Assembly (NCBI RefSeq): GCF_024679095.1
Contig: NC_066534.1
Span: forward strand, 18,709,367-18,773,366
DNA length: 64,000 nucleotides
DNA from: Eriocheir sinensis
Lineage: Eukaryota > Arthropoda > Malacostraca > Decapoda > Varunidae
Reading direction: 5' to 3'
Shown here: positions 1 to 12,572 of the stretch, piece after piece
Layout of the letters: the number at the start of each line of letters is the position of its first letter
Position numbering within the stretch: position 1 is the stretch's first letter
Notes under the pieces: model-generated
The model's input: only the letters and a program-made list of their open reading frames with translations
Database searches by the model: none
Told to the model about the DNA's origin: nothing
Program-made: the position numbers and the translations under genes

Positions 1-530
1 AGATTTTCCATACCATTTAATTATTTCTTCACTAATAATTGCAAGTTTTATTTATTTATTTTTTTTGATTCATTTTTCCCCAACTACATGCTTTATTATC
101 CATTGTTTTTCATATTACTGTTTTGTTCCATTAACTTCAATCTCTTGTTTCTTATTCAATCATATTTTCTTAATCTCTAAAGCTTTCTATATTTTTTTTC
201 TATCTCAGCGCTGTCTCGTTATAGAGGATTCTATATATATTTACAAAGTTTTTTTTCCTATTCCCTAAAGGTTTCTGAACTTTTCTATTTCTAAATCTTT
301 CTATCTTTTCTTGTTTAAAGTTTTCCTGTATTTTTACACTTCTCTTCCCCGTCCAAGTTGTGTCAGGAGGGAAACAGATGAGCCCCCCCCTCGCCGCCCC
401 CCTCGAGTGCTAATCAAGGCGTCTGATAGAAAATGGGATTCGCAAAGTGAAGGGAAAATGAGTCTTATTGCCCCCTGGAAAGTGGAAATTAGGCGCAGAA
501 AATGGAAAAGTGGGGGGGAAGGGGCGCAGA

Positions 531-691
<161 letters not shown>

Positions 692-875
692 CTCCTACTT
701 CTACCTCTACCGCTGATGTTGTTGATTTGGGAAAAGTCTTGCAATAGGAAAATAAAATAATAGGAAGATTAACGCATAGAGGATGAAAATGAAAAAAAAT
801 GGGGAAAATATAGAGGCAAAAAATATTCAAAAGTATAGAAATTTAATGGAAGAAACAGAGAGACAGACATAGTGA

Positions 876-941
876 AGCAAACATACATACATACATACAT
901 ACAGACAGACAGACAGACAGAGAAAGAAAGAAAAGCACCTA

Positions 942-1010
<69 letters not shown>

Positions 1011-1043
1011 GAATCGCGTCTCCTTCAAGCGGATGAAATTAAT

Positions 1044-1117
<74 letters not shown>
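876..1117 (+). repeat. Compound (ACAT)(ACAG)(CA)33 ... (GA)35
   Basis: Tetranucleotides to 922, (CA)n 943-1009 and (GA)n 1047-1117, separated by a 37-base unique spacer. Confidence 0.95.
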
Positions 1118-1120
<3 letters not shown>

Positions 1121-1900
1121 CTGCAGTCATCATATCCAGCCTTCCTGCCAGGTATACAGGTTAATTAATGACCACCTGGCGGAATCCTGATGCTGCCTAC
1201 CTGTCTGCCTGCTGGTGTTGCGAGTGTGTTGCTTGTGAGGGGAATGGAGTGTTGCTTGTGAGTTGAATGAGTAGTACTTGATGAAGAACTTTACGAGATA
1301 ATTTAAGTGTGGAATGATATCAGCTTAATCCTCAGAGAAGCTGTTACTTGAATTGGCAAGCTGTATTTACTTGTATATACATAGACGCTTAGTACGTACT
1401 TGATTTGGTTCCTCAGATTAGAATTGACGAAGAATTGACATCGGCAAGAATTGGTTTACCGACAGAGTGGTGGATGGGTGGAACGGGTTTGCCAGTCATG
1501 TTGTGAGTGCCAGTGCGATAGAATCCTTAAAAATAAAAAGGTTGGATTAATACACAGATAGTGAAATTAGGTGGGGTTAGGTTTACAGGAGCTGCCTTGT
1601 ACAGTCTGTCGCCCTCTTGCAGACTCCTTATGTTCTTGGGTTATTTGATTTTATTCTCCAGAAAAGATGAATTTACTTGATTTTTTTTAGTGAGTGCTTT
1701 TTATATCCACTTGGGAATTTATTACTTATACGTAAGAGGGATTTACTTTTCTTTTTTCATCCTATTTGAAAGAATATTGCTGACTATAGGCTTAAGTACG
1801 CTACTCAGGGTAAATGTTAAGGGAAGTATGAACTATTATGAAACACTAAGCATACAATTTTTCTCCCTTTTTAGAGCAGGGAGTAAAAAAATCGACAAAA
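1118..1900. other. Complex non-repetitive sequence, no gene seen
   Basis: Balanced composition. Contains an inverted repeat, GCCAGGT (1147-1153) and ACCTGGC (1174-1180), around TTAATTAA. No splice-bounded open frame. Confidence 0.6.
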
Positions 1901-2380
1901 AATGAGGAGAGGGAGAGTTTGCATGGAAGCTTAAGTGGCCCCTGAAGTGATAGAGGAGGAGGAGAGATGATGCATGGGAGGAGGAGGAGGAGGAGGAGGA
2001 GAAGGAGCTGGAGGCGGCTGGAGTCAATGATGCAAGGGAGGAGAAATGGACGGGAGAAGAGGAGGAGGAGGAGGAGGAGGAGGAGGAGGAAGAAGAAGAA
2101 GAGGTAGGACATGATGGTATATGATGCAAAGGAGAGGCAAGAGGAATAGGAGGAGGAGGAGGAGGAGAAGAAGAAAAAAAAGGAGAGGAAAGAAAGGATA
2201 GTGGAAGAGGGAAAAAGGAAGGGGTAACACTCGTACATGATGCAAAAGAGGAGGAAGAAGAACAAAAGAAGAAGAGGAGGAGGAGGAAAAGTGGGTCCGA
2301 GGGAAAGGGGAAAAGTTTTATGAGGAAATGGGAAAAGGAGGAGAAGGTTTGGACGTTGATGGGGAGGCGTGGTGAGTGAT

Positions 2381-2422
<42 letters not shown>

Positions 2423-2767
2423 GATAGACTATATAGGGTGAATGGAGGAAAAAAATATATGTTGTGAAGAAAAGAATGAGGAGGAGGAAGAAGAGGAAAG
2501 AAAATGGAAGATTAATATTGGTTTAAAGAATGGTGGAGGAAGGAGAGAGAAGATAAAGAAGAGGAGAAGGAGAATGAGGATAAAGAGGAAGAGGGAAAAA
2601 AGAAAGAGGAAGGAAGAAGGAAGGAAGGAAGGAAAAGGAGAGTTATGTGACAGCGAGATTAAGCGCTTGACGAATGAAGGAAGGAGGGAGGAGAGAAGGA
2701 TGGAGAAATGGAGGGAGGGAATAAAGTAAATGGAGAGAGGGAAGAGGAGATATACTACTATTATTAT

Positions 2768-2816
<49 letters not shown>

Positions 2817-2825
2817 CTCCTTGTG

Positions 2826-3165
2826 TTCTTCATCTTCCCTTCCTTTCTCCTTCCCTTCCTCTTTCTGTACTTCATCTTATCTTCCTTTCTCCTTCCCTTC
2901 CTCTTTCTGTACTTCATCTTCTTTTCCTTTCTCCTCCTCTTCCTCTTTCTCTACCTCATCTTCTTTTCCTTTCTCCTCCTCTTCCTCTTTCTCTCCTTCA
3001 TCTTCTTTTCCTTTCTCCTCCTCTTCCTCTTTCTCTACTTCATCTTTTCTTCCTTTCTCCTCCTCTTCCTCTTTCTGTACTTCATCTTATCTTCCTTTCT
3101 CCTTCCCTTCCTCTTTCTGTACTTCATCTTCTTTTCCTTTCTCCTCCTCATTCTCTTTCTGTTCT
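2826..3165 (+). repeat. 42 bp pyrimidine minisatellite, about eight units
   Basis: ACTTCATCTT-like starts at 2869, 2911, 2953 and 2995 and continues to 3165. 42 is divisible by three, so it gives 14-residue repeats in several frames; these are not genes. Confidence 0.9.
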
Positions 3166-3219
3166 TCTTCTCCTCCTCCTCCTCCTCCTCCTCCTCCTCC
3201 TCCTCCTCCTCCTCCTCCT
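3166..3219 (+). repeat. (CTC)n
   Basis: Uninterrupted trinucleotide run ending against CTGGTGAGTGG, which looks like a donor but has no exon before it. Confidence 0.95.
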
Positions 3220-4154
3220 GGTGAGTGGAGCATTACAGGATTATTCTCAGGTCTTCTGGGCGCCATTAGCAGTTTTTTAATTACCTGCAATTACCTGTAT
3301 ATACCTGAGATAATGAAGGGGAGGAAGGGGGAGGAGAGAGAGGAGGGGGGGGGAGGAGAAGTGATAAGGAGGTATAGTTATGGTAATGATCTTGATATGG
3401 GGGGGAGGAAGATGGGTGGGGAGGAAGAGGTAGGGGAGGTGATGGGGGTGGGGAGGGATAGGTATGGTAATGATTGTAGGGGGAGAGTGTAGATAGTGAA
3501 GGAGATTATGGGAAGGAAAGGAGAAAGGGGAGGGGAGGGGAGAAGGGAAGGGGGGAGTTGAGGGGGATGGGGAATGGGTGATGGGGAGGTATAGCTATGG
3601 TGAAGAAGGGGAGATAGAGGGTTAGGGTGAAGGTGGGAGGGAGGGGGAGGAGAGAAGAAAGGAGAGGGGTAGCTAGGGAAGAAGGGAGAGGAGGAAGGAG
3701 AGTGGAATGGGAGATATGGAAGAAAGAGGAGGAGGAGGAGGACGAGGAAGAAGAGGAAAGATTGGAAGCATTTTGGAGGAAAGAAAGATATGTTAAGGAG
3801 GTATTATCAATGAGGTGGAGAGAAAAGGGGGAAGAAGGGAAACGGGGAGGAGGAAGAAGATGGAGCTCAAGGGAAGAAGAGGAGGAGGGAAAGCAAGCAA
3901 GTAGATGTAGATTCAAGATGGGTAGATGAAGGGAAATGATAAATGAAGAAGAAGGGAAGAAGAGGAGTCGGGAAAGATGAAGTATGAGATGAAGAAGAAG
4001 AAGAGAGAAAGAAGAGAAAGAGGAAAGGGTTGAAGGGAGGGAGAGAGGGAAAGAGGGAGATAAAGTGGAGGAAAAGAAAGGAAAGTGAGTGAAGGAAGGA
4101 AGAATGGAAGGAAATTAAGGAAAAGATGAAAAAAGAGGAGAAAGAGGGGAACAA

Positions 4155-4158
<4 letters not shown>

Positions 4159-4200
<42 letters not shown>

Positions 4201-4281
4201 TTAGTTTCTCTCCATCACGAGTTAACTGAAGCGGAAACTTGTCCCTCTTTCTCGAAACACAATTACACCAAGACAAACATT

Positions 4282-4334
<53 letters not shown>

Positions 4335-4460
4335 GAAGGCAGTGATTAGACAAACTTAGGAAGGAGGCTTAACTTAGGAAGAAGAGGAGGAGGAAGAGGA
4401 GGAGGAGGAGGAGGAGGAGGAGTGACAACTGTGGACCCGATTCCTTCTTTCTTTGTGTTT

Positions 4461-4500
<40 letters not shown>
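4159..4500. repeat. (GA)18 - 87 bp unique - (CT)24, then (GGA)n and (GA)n
   Basis: Complementary (GA) 4159-4195 and (CT) 4283-4331 face each other; (GGA) 4380-4421 and (GA) 4463-4497 follow. Confidence 0.95.
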
Positions 4501-4502
<2 letters not shown>

Positions 4503-5518
4503 GGCAATCTCTTTCCTACTCTCTACCTTCCTCTTTTTTCCTTCCTTTTCTCCTTCATTTCCTCACTTCTTATATTTCCTTCTCTCTCCCTTTCTTCCTC
4601 TTTCCTTCTCTTCTCCCTTTCAACCTCCCTCCCTCCCTCCCACTTTCCTTCATTTCCTTTCTTCTTACCTTTTTAATTCTCTCCCTGTCACCCTCCCTTC
4701 TCTCCCTCCCTCCTTCCTTCCCTCCTTGACCCATCCAATCATTTTCCTCCTCCAAGCGTAGCAAAATAGGGGTATAGATTCCTCCTTCATTCCCTCCGTC
4801 CTCTCTCACACTTCATTTTCTTCCATTCCCCCTCTTCTCTCCTTCATTCCTGTCTTCCTCCGTCTCCATTCTTCCTTCCTTTCTTACCTCTCCCTGTAAC
4901 TCTCCTCCCCTGTCTATCTCTCCCTCCTCCTTTCCCTACTTTTCTCATCTTCCTTCCTTTTCCCCTTCGCTTTTTTCCACTTCCTTCTCTCTCCTTCCTC
5001 CTTCCTATTATCTTCTATTCCTCTCTCTTTCCCTTTATTTCCTCTTTATTTTTTCCTCTCCATCTCCTTCCTTAACCACCCACCCTTCCTCTTTCCCCTT
5101 CTTCCTCAGTTCCCCCATTCCTTCCCGTCTCTTCTGACCCATCATCTTCCCTTCCCAACTCCCGTCTCCTTCCCTCTCTCCTCTTCTTCCTTACACTCCT
5201 CTCCCCCTTATCACTCCCCTTCCCCCTCCTCTCACCCCCAGCTTCTCCCTTTATCAGCCCCTCCAGACACCCATCACCCCATAACGCCCCCCGTAACGCC
5301 CCATTCTCCCCGCGCTCCCCCGTAATCACGCGGCCCTCGTGTGGTGTTTGCTCCCCCCTTCTCCTCCTCTGATATTGGTGGTGGTGGTGGTTGCCTCTGA
5401 CCTCTACCTCTGCTGCTGGTGTTACTATTATTGTTACATGATACTGCTTCTGCTACCACTACCACTACTGCTACTACAAACACTACTGTTACTATCATAA
5501 TTACTACTATCACTGCTG
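4501..5518 (+). repeat. Pyrimidine-rich tract
   Basis: CT/CCT-rich sequence without gene features to about 5330, then GGT/TAC-type triplets running up to the hAT-like element. Confidence 0.8.
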
Positions 5519-6064
5519 CAGGGATGGAGTGAGTACAAGAAATATGTATTCGAATACGAATACGAATACATCAAATTCCAACGAATGCGAATTCGAATAC
5601 ACTGAAATGGTTTTAATTGTAACACAAACAGGAATACTTCTTGGAAGTACTCATGAATACGTTGATGAATTCTTTTAATTGGAAAATACCTTTTCGACGT
5701 TAACTGGGCCTAGCACTGTTCTCAAGTTATGCAACAGTAAATGAGCTAACACAGTCAGCGTCCACCCTGGCAAGTGACAACCAGTCAAACTCAAGCCACG
5801 CCGCCAGTCTGCGAACCCTGTTCTGTACACGACGATTACACGTCCGCCCAGCTGGAGAGGCTGGAGCTGTAAGGAACAACGGCTGCTATTTCTGATAATA
5901 AATGTTGAAGTATTCGTTTGATTATTCGCAGAATGCGAACTTTCCCATTGTAATAGAATACAAATGAGAATACTTTGATTTCTGTCAATATTTATATGAA
6001 TACCAATACGAATACACCCAAATACGGTATTCGAATGTATTCCAATACGAATACTCCATCCCTG
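5519..6064. mobile_element. hAT-like non-autonomous DNA transposon (MITE), 546 bp
   Basis: The ends are perfect 12 bp inverted repeats, CAGGGATGGAGT at the left and its complement ACTCCATCCCTG at the right, and they start with the CAGGG typical of hAT termini. The flanks CACTGCTG (5511-5518) and CCCTGCTG (6065-6072) match 7 of 8, as an aged 8 bp hAT target-site duplication would. Inside each end lie clusters of a palindromic subterminal motif (TATTCGAATACGAATAC and variants, 5547-5605 and 5990-6055), arranged as transposase-binding repeats often are. The core (about 5690-5925) has no recognisable transposase coding. It interrupts an (ACT)n-type microsatellite. Confidence 0.85.
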
Positions 6065-6072
6065 CCCTGCTG

Positions 6073-6900
<828 letters not shown>

Positions 6901-6974
6901 CATGAAATTAATATATTCATAAACTGTATATTTATTTTATTTCCGTATACTCTCAGTGTGACTTCTCTTATTAA

Positions 6975-7690
6975 AGTATGTTCGATTACTCAGTCAGTCA
7001 GTCGATCACTCAGCAAGTTAGTCAGTGTCGGTCATTCAGTTGGTTATCCAGTCAGTTAATTTGTTAGTCTGTTAAATCTTCAGTCAGTCAGTCAGTCAGT
7101 TACTCAGGCAGTCAGTCAGAATCATTCACTCGCTTAATCACTCACGTTTTAAGTATATCATTCATTCATTCATATACAATCAGATAGTCACTCAATTAAC
7201 TAGCCGGTCAGTCAACCAGTGGCATAATAGTTCATATATTTTATCAGACAGTCATTTAATTAACCAGTTATTCTTTCGGTCAGTCAGTCAGTCCTTCCTC
7301 CTCTCCCTTCCTCCCTCCCTCCCTCAGTCATTTAATCAACCAGTCATTCATTCAGTCAGTCAGTCAGTCCTCCCTTCTCCCTTCCTCCCTCCCCTCCCTC
7401 AGTTATTTAATCAACCAGCCATTCGTTCAGTCAGTCAGTCAGTCCCTCCTTCCTTCTCTCCCTCGCTCTCTCCCTCACTCCCTCATCAGACACTAACTCA
7501 CCCATATTGTAAAGAGATCAGTCTTTCATAAATTTGAAGTCAGTGAGTCGCTCAGTCAACCAGTCAGTCAGCCAGTCAGTCGTATATTAGATAGATAAAC
7601 AACCAGTCATTCAGGCAAGTAATCATTCGTTGGGTCAGTCACTCACTCACTCACTCACCCACTCACTCACTCACGCAGCAATCAACTCTT
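6975..7690 (+). repeat. Degenerate (CAGT)n region with about 75 bp higher-order units
   Basis: CAGTCAGTCAGT motifs are scattered throughout. A larger unit starting GTCATTTAATYAACCAG recurs at 7251, 7327 and 7402 (76 and 75 apart), each followed by a CTTCCTCCC block. Confidence 0.85.
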
Positions 7691-7775
7691 TCATAAACTC
7701 GTTCAAGGACGCAATATCGCTTTTTCTCGTCCTCATTTCGCAGTAAATTCACATACCCACGTCATGTTTGTTTAA

Positions 7776-7776
<1 letters not shown>

Positions 7777-7823
<47 letters not shown>

Positions 7824-7852
7824 ATGTAGAATGTATGTACGTGTTTTTGTCT

Positions 7853-7893
<41 letters not shown>

Positions 7894-7916
7894 GTGTGTG
7901 TGTGTGTGTGATTGCG

Positions 7917-7987
<71 letters not shown>

Positions 7988-8072
7988 GGGGGAGGGGGAG
8001 GAATTGATAACTTTGAAAGAGTGAATTATTCGCAAAATTCATGAAATATTAACACAGTCATGCAATCAGCCG

Positions 8073-8124
<52 letters not shown>
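7777..8124 (+). repeat. (CA)-(CT)-(GT)-(GA) nested array and (GT)n
   Basis: (CA) 7777-7820, (CT) 7854-7890, (GT) 7892-7910, (GA) 7919-7984, then (GT) 8074-8123. The order lets CT pair with GA. Confidence 0.95.
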
Positions 8125-8125
<1 letters not shown>

Positions 8126-8417
8126 CATCTCCCTTCCATCCTTTCCTTCTTCCTCTTTCTCCTCTTTATTTTGTTATGTAGCTCTTTCTCTTTCTTTACT
8201 TGGTGGTTCATTTCTTTTATTATTTCTTCTTATTCTTATTTATTTTATTTATTTATCCTCTCAGGTTAACATATTATTTGGTGTTTATCCTTTTATACTG
8301 TTTATTTATTTGTTTATTTATTCATTTATTATTGTATTTCATAACTGTCATTAAAGTTTTTTCTTCACGTAAGTAATTTAACTTTTGAAACGCAATAAAA
8401 AAAAAAAATAGCCTCAT

Positions 8418-8457
<40 letters not shown>

Positions 8458-8566
8458 AACATTAATATTTTCTGAACTTTCAATTTCTTTCTTTTAATCT
8501 TCTCTTCTGCTTCTGATGACGATGATGATGATGATGATGGTGATGTTGATGATGACGATGATGATG

Positions 8567-8598
<32 letters not shown>

Positions 8599-9309
8599 GA
8601 TGATGCCGCCGCTGCTTCCTCGTCAAACTCTAAAGTCTTATTTCGTGGTGGTCATTTTTCTCCCTCGAGTCTTTGCTCCTTAAAAGATTACATACTTTTC
8701 TTTATTCTTTTTTCTACTTAATATTTTTCTTGATTTTAATTATCCCCTCGTTTGTTTTTCTTTGTTTTAATTTTCCTTCGTTTGTTGGTCTTTATTTTCT
8801 TTTCCTGTCTTTTCATTTTTTCTTTTTCTTCGTTTTCCTTTTTTTTTCCTTGTTTTCTTTTTTTCTTTCTTTTAGTTATTGTTTTATTCTTTTTTCTACT
8901 TAATATTTCTCTTGGTTTTAATTTTTCCCTCGTTTCTTTGTTTTAATTTTCCTTCGTTTGTTTTTCTCTTCTTTTCTTTTTCTGTCTTTTCATTCTTTCT
9001 TTTTCTTCGTTTTCTTTTTCTTTGTTCACTTTTCTTGCTTTTGTTGTTGTTGTTTTCATGTTTCTTTTTTATTATATTTTATTCTTCCTTTTGATTATTC
9101 TTTTTTTTTCTCTTCTTTTTTCTCATCTTCGTGTACACTCGCAAGCTTTCTTCTTCCTCCTCCTCTTCTCCTTTTGCCTCCTCCTCCCCCTCCTCTTCTT
9201 CTTCTTTTTTTTTCCTCATCTTCCTCCTCCTCCTCCTCCTCCTCCTCGATGACATGCAACTTCCTGTATTTGAGAGAGGAAAGAGTATGAGGAGTAAGGG
9301 AAGGCGTAT

Positions 9310-9380
<71 letters not shown>

Positions 9381-9429
9381 ATCCTAGTTTAATGAGGGAG
9401 ACCACCACAGATAATGATGAACACACACA

Positions 9430-9476
<47 letters not shown>

Positions 9477-9508
9477 TTTTTGTACTCGAGTGTATACATA
9501 TTCGGGTC

Positions 9509-9553
<45 letters not shown>

Positions 9554-10140
9554 GCTTCAGTTATTTATTAAGCTCAAAACTTTCCTTCCTTATTAATGAT
9601 GCTCTCCTCCTCCTCCTCCGCCTCCTCCTCCTCCTCTTCATGCACCAAGGAAGGGAGTATCACATATTATTTTACCCTTCATTACTTTTTGAATATATAA
9701 GAAACATATTATAATGCTTCTATTCAAGAGATGATGTTTTTTTTGCTTTTGTTTTGGTATGATGTTGATGGACGTTGATGAGGAGGAGACGTGACCTGTC
9801 CTCCTCCTCCTCCTCCTCCTCCTCCTCCTTTTCCTTCTTCTCCCTTATTTCCTGCTTCTACTTCTCGTCCTCGTCCACATTCTTCTATTCCTTCTTTTTT
9901 TTTATTCCAGTTATTGTTGTTGCTGTTGTTGTTCTTCTTCTTCTTCGGCTCCATACAGATACCTAGTTTTCCTCCTCTATTTTTTTTTTTTTTTGCTTGT
10001 ATTTTTCTTCTTTTTCTTGTTCTTCCTTTTCTTCTTCTCCAACCTTTTCTTTCTCTTCTCCTAATCCTAATCCACTTTCACGTTCCTCCTCCTCCTCTTC
10101 TTCTTCTTCTGCCTCCTCCTCCTCCTCCTCCTCCTCCTGC
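8125..10140 (+). repeat. T-rich/pyrimidine sequence with many microsatellites
   Basis: (CT) 8420-8454, (GAT) 8514-8605, CTC runs near 9220-9248, (GA) 9316-9379, (CA) 9420-9471, (GT) 9511-9549, CTC near 9797-9830 and 10106-10137. 8670-9130 is T-rich with no gene. Confidence 0.9.
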
Positions 10141-10225
10141 AGCAGATAGGAAGGTAATGAGGAAAGTAGTTAAAATGTGTTTCAGGAGGGCTTGTGCCTT
10201 CAGTAAGTTTGTTGGAAGTTGCCTC

Positions 10226-10278
<53 letters not shown>

Positions 10279-10499
10279 GGACTGAGGGAGAGAGAGAGAC
10301 AGGGAGGTAGAGGGAGGCGCTGAAGGCATCGCGGCGCCCTTTGATGGCTCTTCACCTGCCGCGGGAGGTAATTACTGACGTGACACGCAGATTAATTATG
10401 AGGGGGGGCGGTGGGAACAGGAGAGGGGGGCAGGAGGGAGAAGGGAAGGGGGAGAGGGGCAGGTAGGTATGAGGAGAGGGAGGAGAGAGAATGTCAGAG

Positions 10500-10870
10500 G
10501 TAGTGAAAGTGTAATACAGAACAGAGAAAGGAAGGAGTTAAGGGAAGAAGGAAATTAAGGAGTAGTTGTATAGAATATGACGAAAGGAAGAAAGGAAGGA
10601 AGGAAGGGAAGGAATAAAGGAGAGGGAAGAGACGGTATGGCAGAGACGGTTAAAAAGGAATAAAGAAGGAAGAAAAGTAAGGAGTTTAAGGGAAGAAGAA
10701 GGAAATTAAAGAGTAGTTGTATAGAATATGAGGAAAGAATGAAAGGAAGAAAGGAAGGAAGGAATAAAGGAGAGGGAAGAGAGGGTATGGCAGAGACGGT
10801 TAAAGAGGAATAAAGAAGAGAGGAAGTAGTTAAGGGAAGAGGAAGGAAATTAAATGGTATAAGTAGTAAT
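10500..10870 (+). repeat. Purine-rich tandem repeat of about 150 bp, 2-3 units
   Basis: AGTAGTTGTATAGAATATGA recurs at 10561 and about 10711, and GGAAATTAA at about 10551, 10701 and 10846. The third unit is degraded. Confidence 0.75.
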
Positions 10871-11470
10871 GATGTTAGAGTAATAGAAGGGATATGAAGG
10901 AAGGAAGGAAGGAAGGGAAGAAATAAAAGAGGATGAAGAGGGGAGAAGAGAAGGGACAGATGAAGGCGGAAGGAAGGTAGGTATGAAGGGGGGAATAAGT
11001 GATGGGAGTAAGGAGGGAGGGAGGGAGAGGGAGAGAGAGAAAGGGAAGGTTATGCACTGTAGGTAGAGAAGGAGAAAGGGAGGAAGGGAGGGAGGGATAG
11101 GTAAGGGAGCGTGAAAGGGGATGAGAGGGAAGGGGAGGGAAGGGTTGACTTATAGGTGTGTGGGAAAGTAGATGGGCTGAGAGGGGTAGGTGTGTGAGAA
11201 GGGGCTTGGGGAGAGGGAATAGGGTGATGATAGAACTGTGTTGTGAGGGGGTAGGAGGGAAAGGAGTTTGTGGGCATGAGGACTGCTAGGAGAGGAGATG
11301 AGGATGAAATGAAAAATTGGAGGTTAAGGGAAGGGAAGGGAAGGGAGGTGATGGATGGGAAGGGGAGGGAAGGAAGGACGGGTATATAGGCTTAAGTAGG
11401 TTGGGGAGAGGCTGTGATAAGGCTTGATGGATGGATATTAACCCTCATATCCACCATTCAATCAACTCCC
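10870..11470 (+). repeat. Purine-rich GGGA/GGAA tract
   Basis: Long + strand purine asymmetry with no open frame of interest. Confidence 0.8.
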
Positions 11471-11473
11471 CTA

Positions 11474-11532
<59 letters not shown>

Positions 11533-11616
11533 GGTGGTGGTGGTAGTAGTGGTGGTGGTGGTGGTAGTGGAGGTAGTAGTATAGCAGTAGTAGTAGTAGT
11601 AATAGTAGTAGTAGTA

Positions 11617-11667
<51 letters not shown>

Positions 11668-11838
11668 ATCACTCAATTTTATCATCTCTTCCGTCTCCTT
11701 TATTCTCTTCTCTTTTTCTTTTCTCACATTTTCCTCCTTTTCTCTCTCCTTTTAATACTTTTCCCTTTTTTTCCCATTTTCTCCCTCTTGTCCTTTACTA
11801 CATCTCTTCCTCTTCTTCTTCATCCTCCTCTTCCTTAA

Positions 11839-11899
<61 letters not shown>

Positions 11900-12032
11900 A
11901 AAGCTCCCCCTCAAAGATGTTAACAAAAAACGGGCCGGGTATTGCCGCCTCCTTCCACCCAGCTGCCGGATGCCTAACTTGTGCTTTTTATGGGCGACTA
12001 CGGCGGGGAGCAGCGGCGCCTGAGTGATGGCG

Positions 12033-12080
<48 letters not shown>
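11474..12080 (+). repeat. (ATT)n-(GGT/AGT)n, and two (GA)n arrays around a unique island
   Basis: (ATT) 11474-11531, (GTG/GTA) 11532-11667, (GA) 11843-11894 and 12040-12080. Between the GA arrays is a 145 bp non-repetitive island (see findings). Confidence 0.9.
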
Positions 12081-12090
<10 letters not shown>

Positions 12091-12540
12091 GCGTTGGTAT
12101 CGTGTTGGAGGAGGAGCGCAAGAAGAAGTGGATGTTAAGAAAGGGAGAGAGTGAGTTGGATTAGGGGGCGGCGTGAAGAGGAGGAGGAGGAGGAGGAGGG
12201 TGTTGGCTGGAGGGAGGGGGGAGGCGCCTGGCGTGTGCGGGGCGGGATCAGGGCCTGGGTGTGGCGTGTGTTATGGAATCTTATGAACTTTTGGGCGAGG
12301 GTGAAAAATCCTCTCAAGTTTTTAAGAGTCTGAGTGGGCGCGAGGGTGAAGGTGCGGCGGGCGTGGCAGGGGCGGGGGCGGGGTGGGGTGGGGTTTAATT
12401 ACAGCCCCATTGAGGTGGTGCTGAAATTTGAGTGTTCATCTTTTTACCTTTTCACAGGCTCGTCACCCCCGCCGCCGCCTCCCCGGCAGCAGGGTCGAGG
12501 CGGCGGCGGCGGCGGCGACGCCTTTCAGTCTTTCACTGTT

Positions 12541-12572
12541 TGTTTTTCTAACGTTGACTTTCTCTCCTGCAG
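12541..12572 (+). promoter_or_regulatory. Candidate 3' splice site upstream of the coding exon
   Basis: A CTAAC branch-point-like sequence (12548-12552) is followed by a short pyrimidine tract and CTCCTGCAG ending at 12572. It would make 12573 the start of the exon and imply a non-coding exon further upstream. A second plausible acceptor (TTTTTACCTTTTCACAG) ends at 12457. If transcription starts inside the CpG island, neither need be used. Confidence 0.5.

Larger units (their letters stand above)
1901..4160. repeat. Purine-rich (GGA/GAA) domain with embedded arrays
   Basis: (GGA)n at 1976-2000 and 2059-2092, (GA)n at 2383-2419, (TAC)n at 2755-2813 and the 42 bp array described separately; 3300-4160 is GGA/GGGA-rich. 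Only 3220-3310 is complex. Confidence 0.85.

Noticed and set aside
3205..3230. Exon donor CTGGTGAGTGG after (CTC)n
   Set aside because: No exon-like sequence precedes it; only a trinucleotide repeat.
8255..8275. Second recursive-splice-like site TCCTCTCAG|GTTAAC
   Set aside because: The donor half is poor, and it lies upstream of the only coding exon with no evidence of transcription there.
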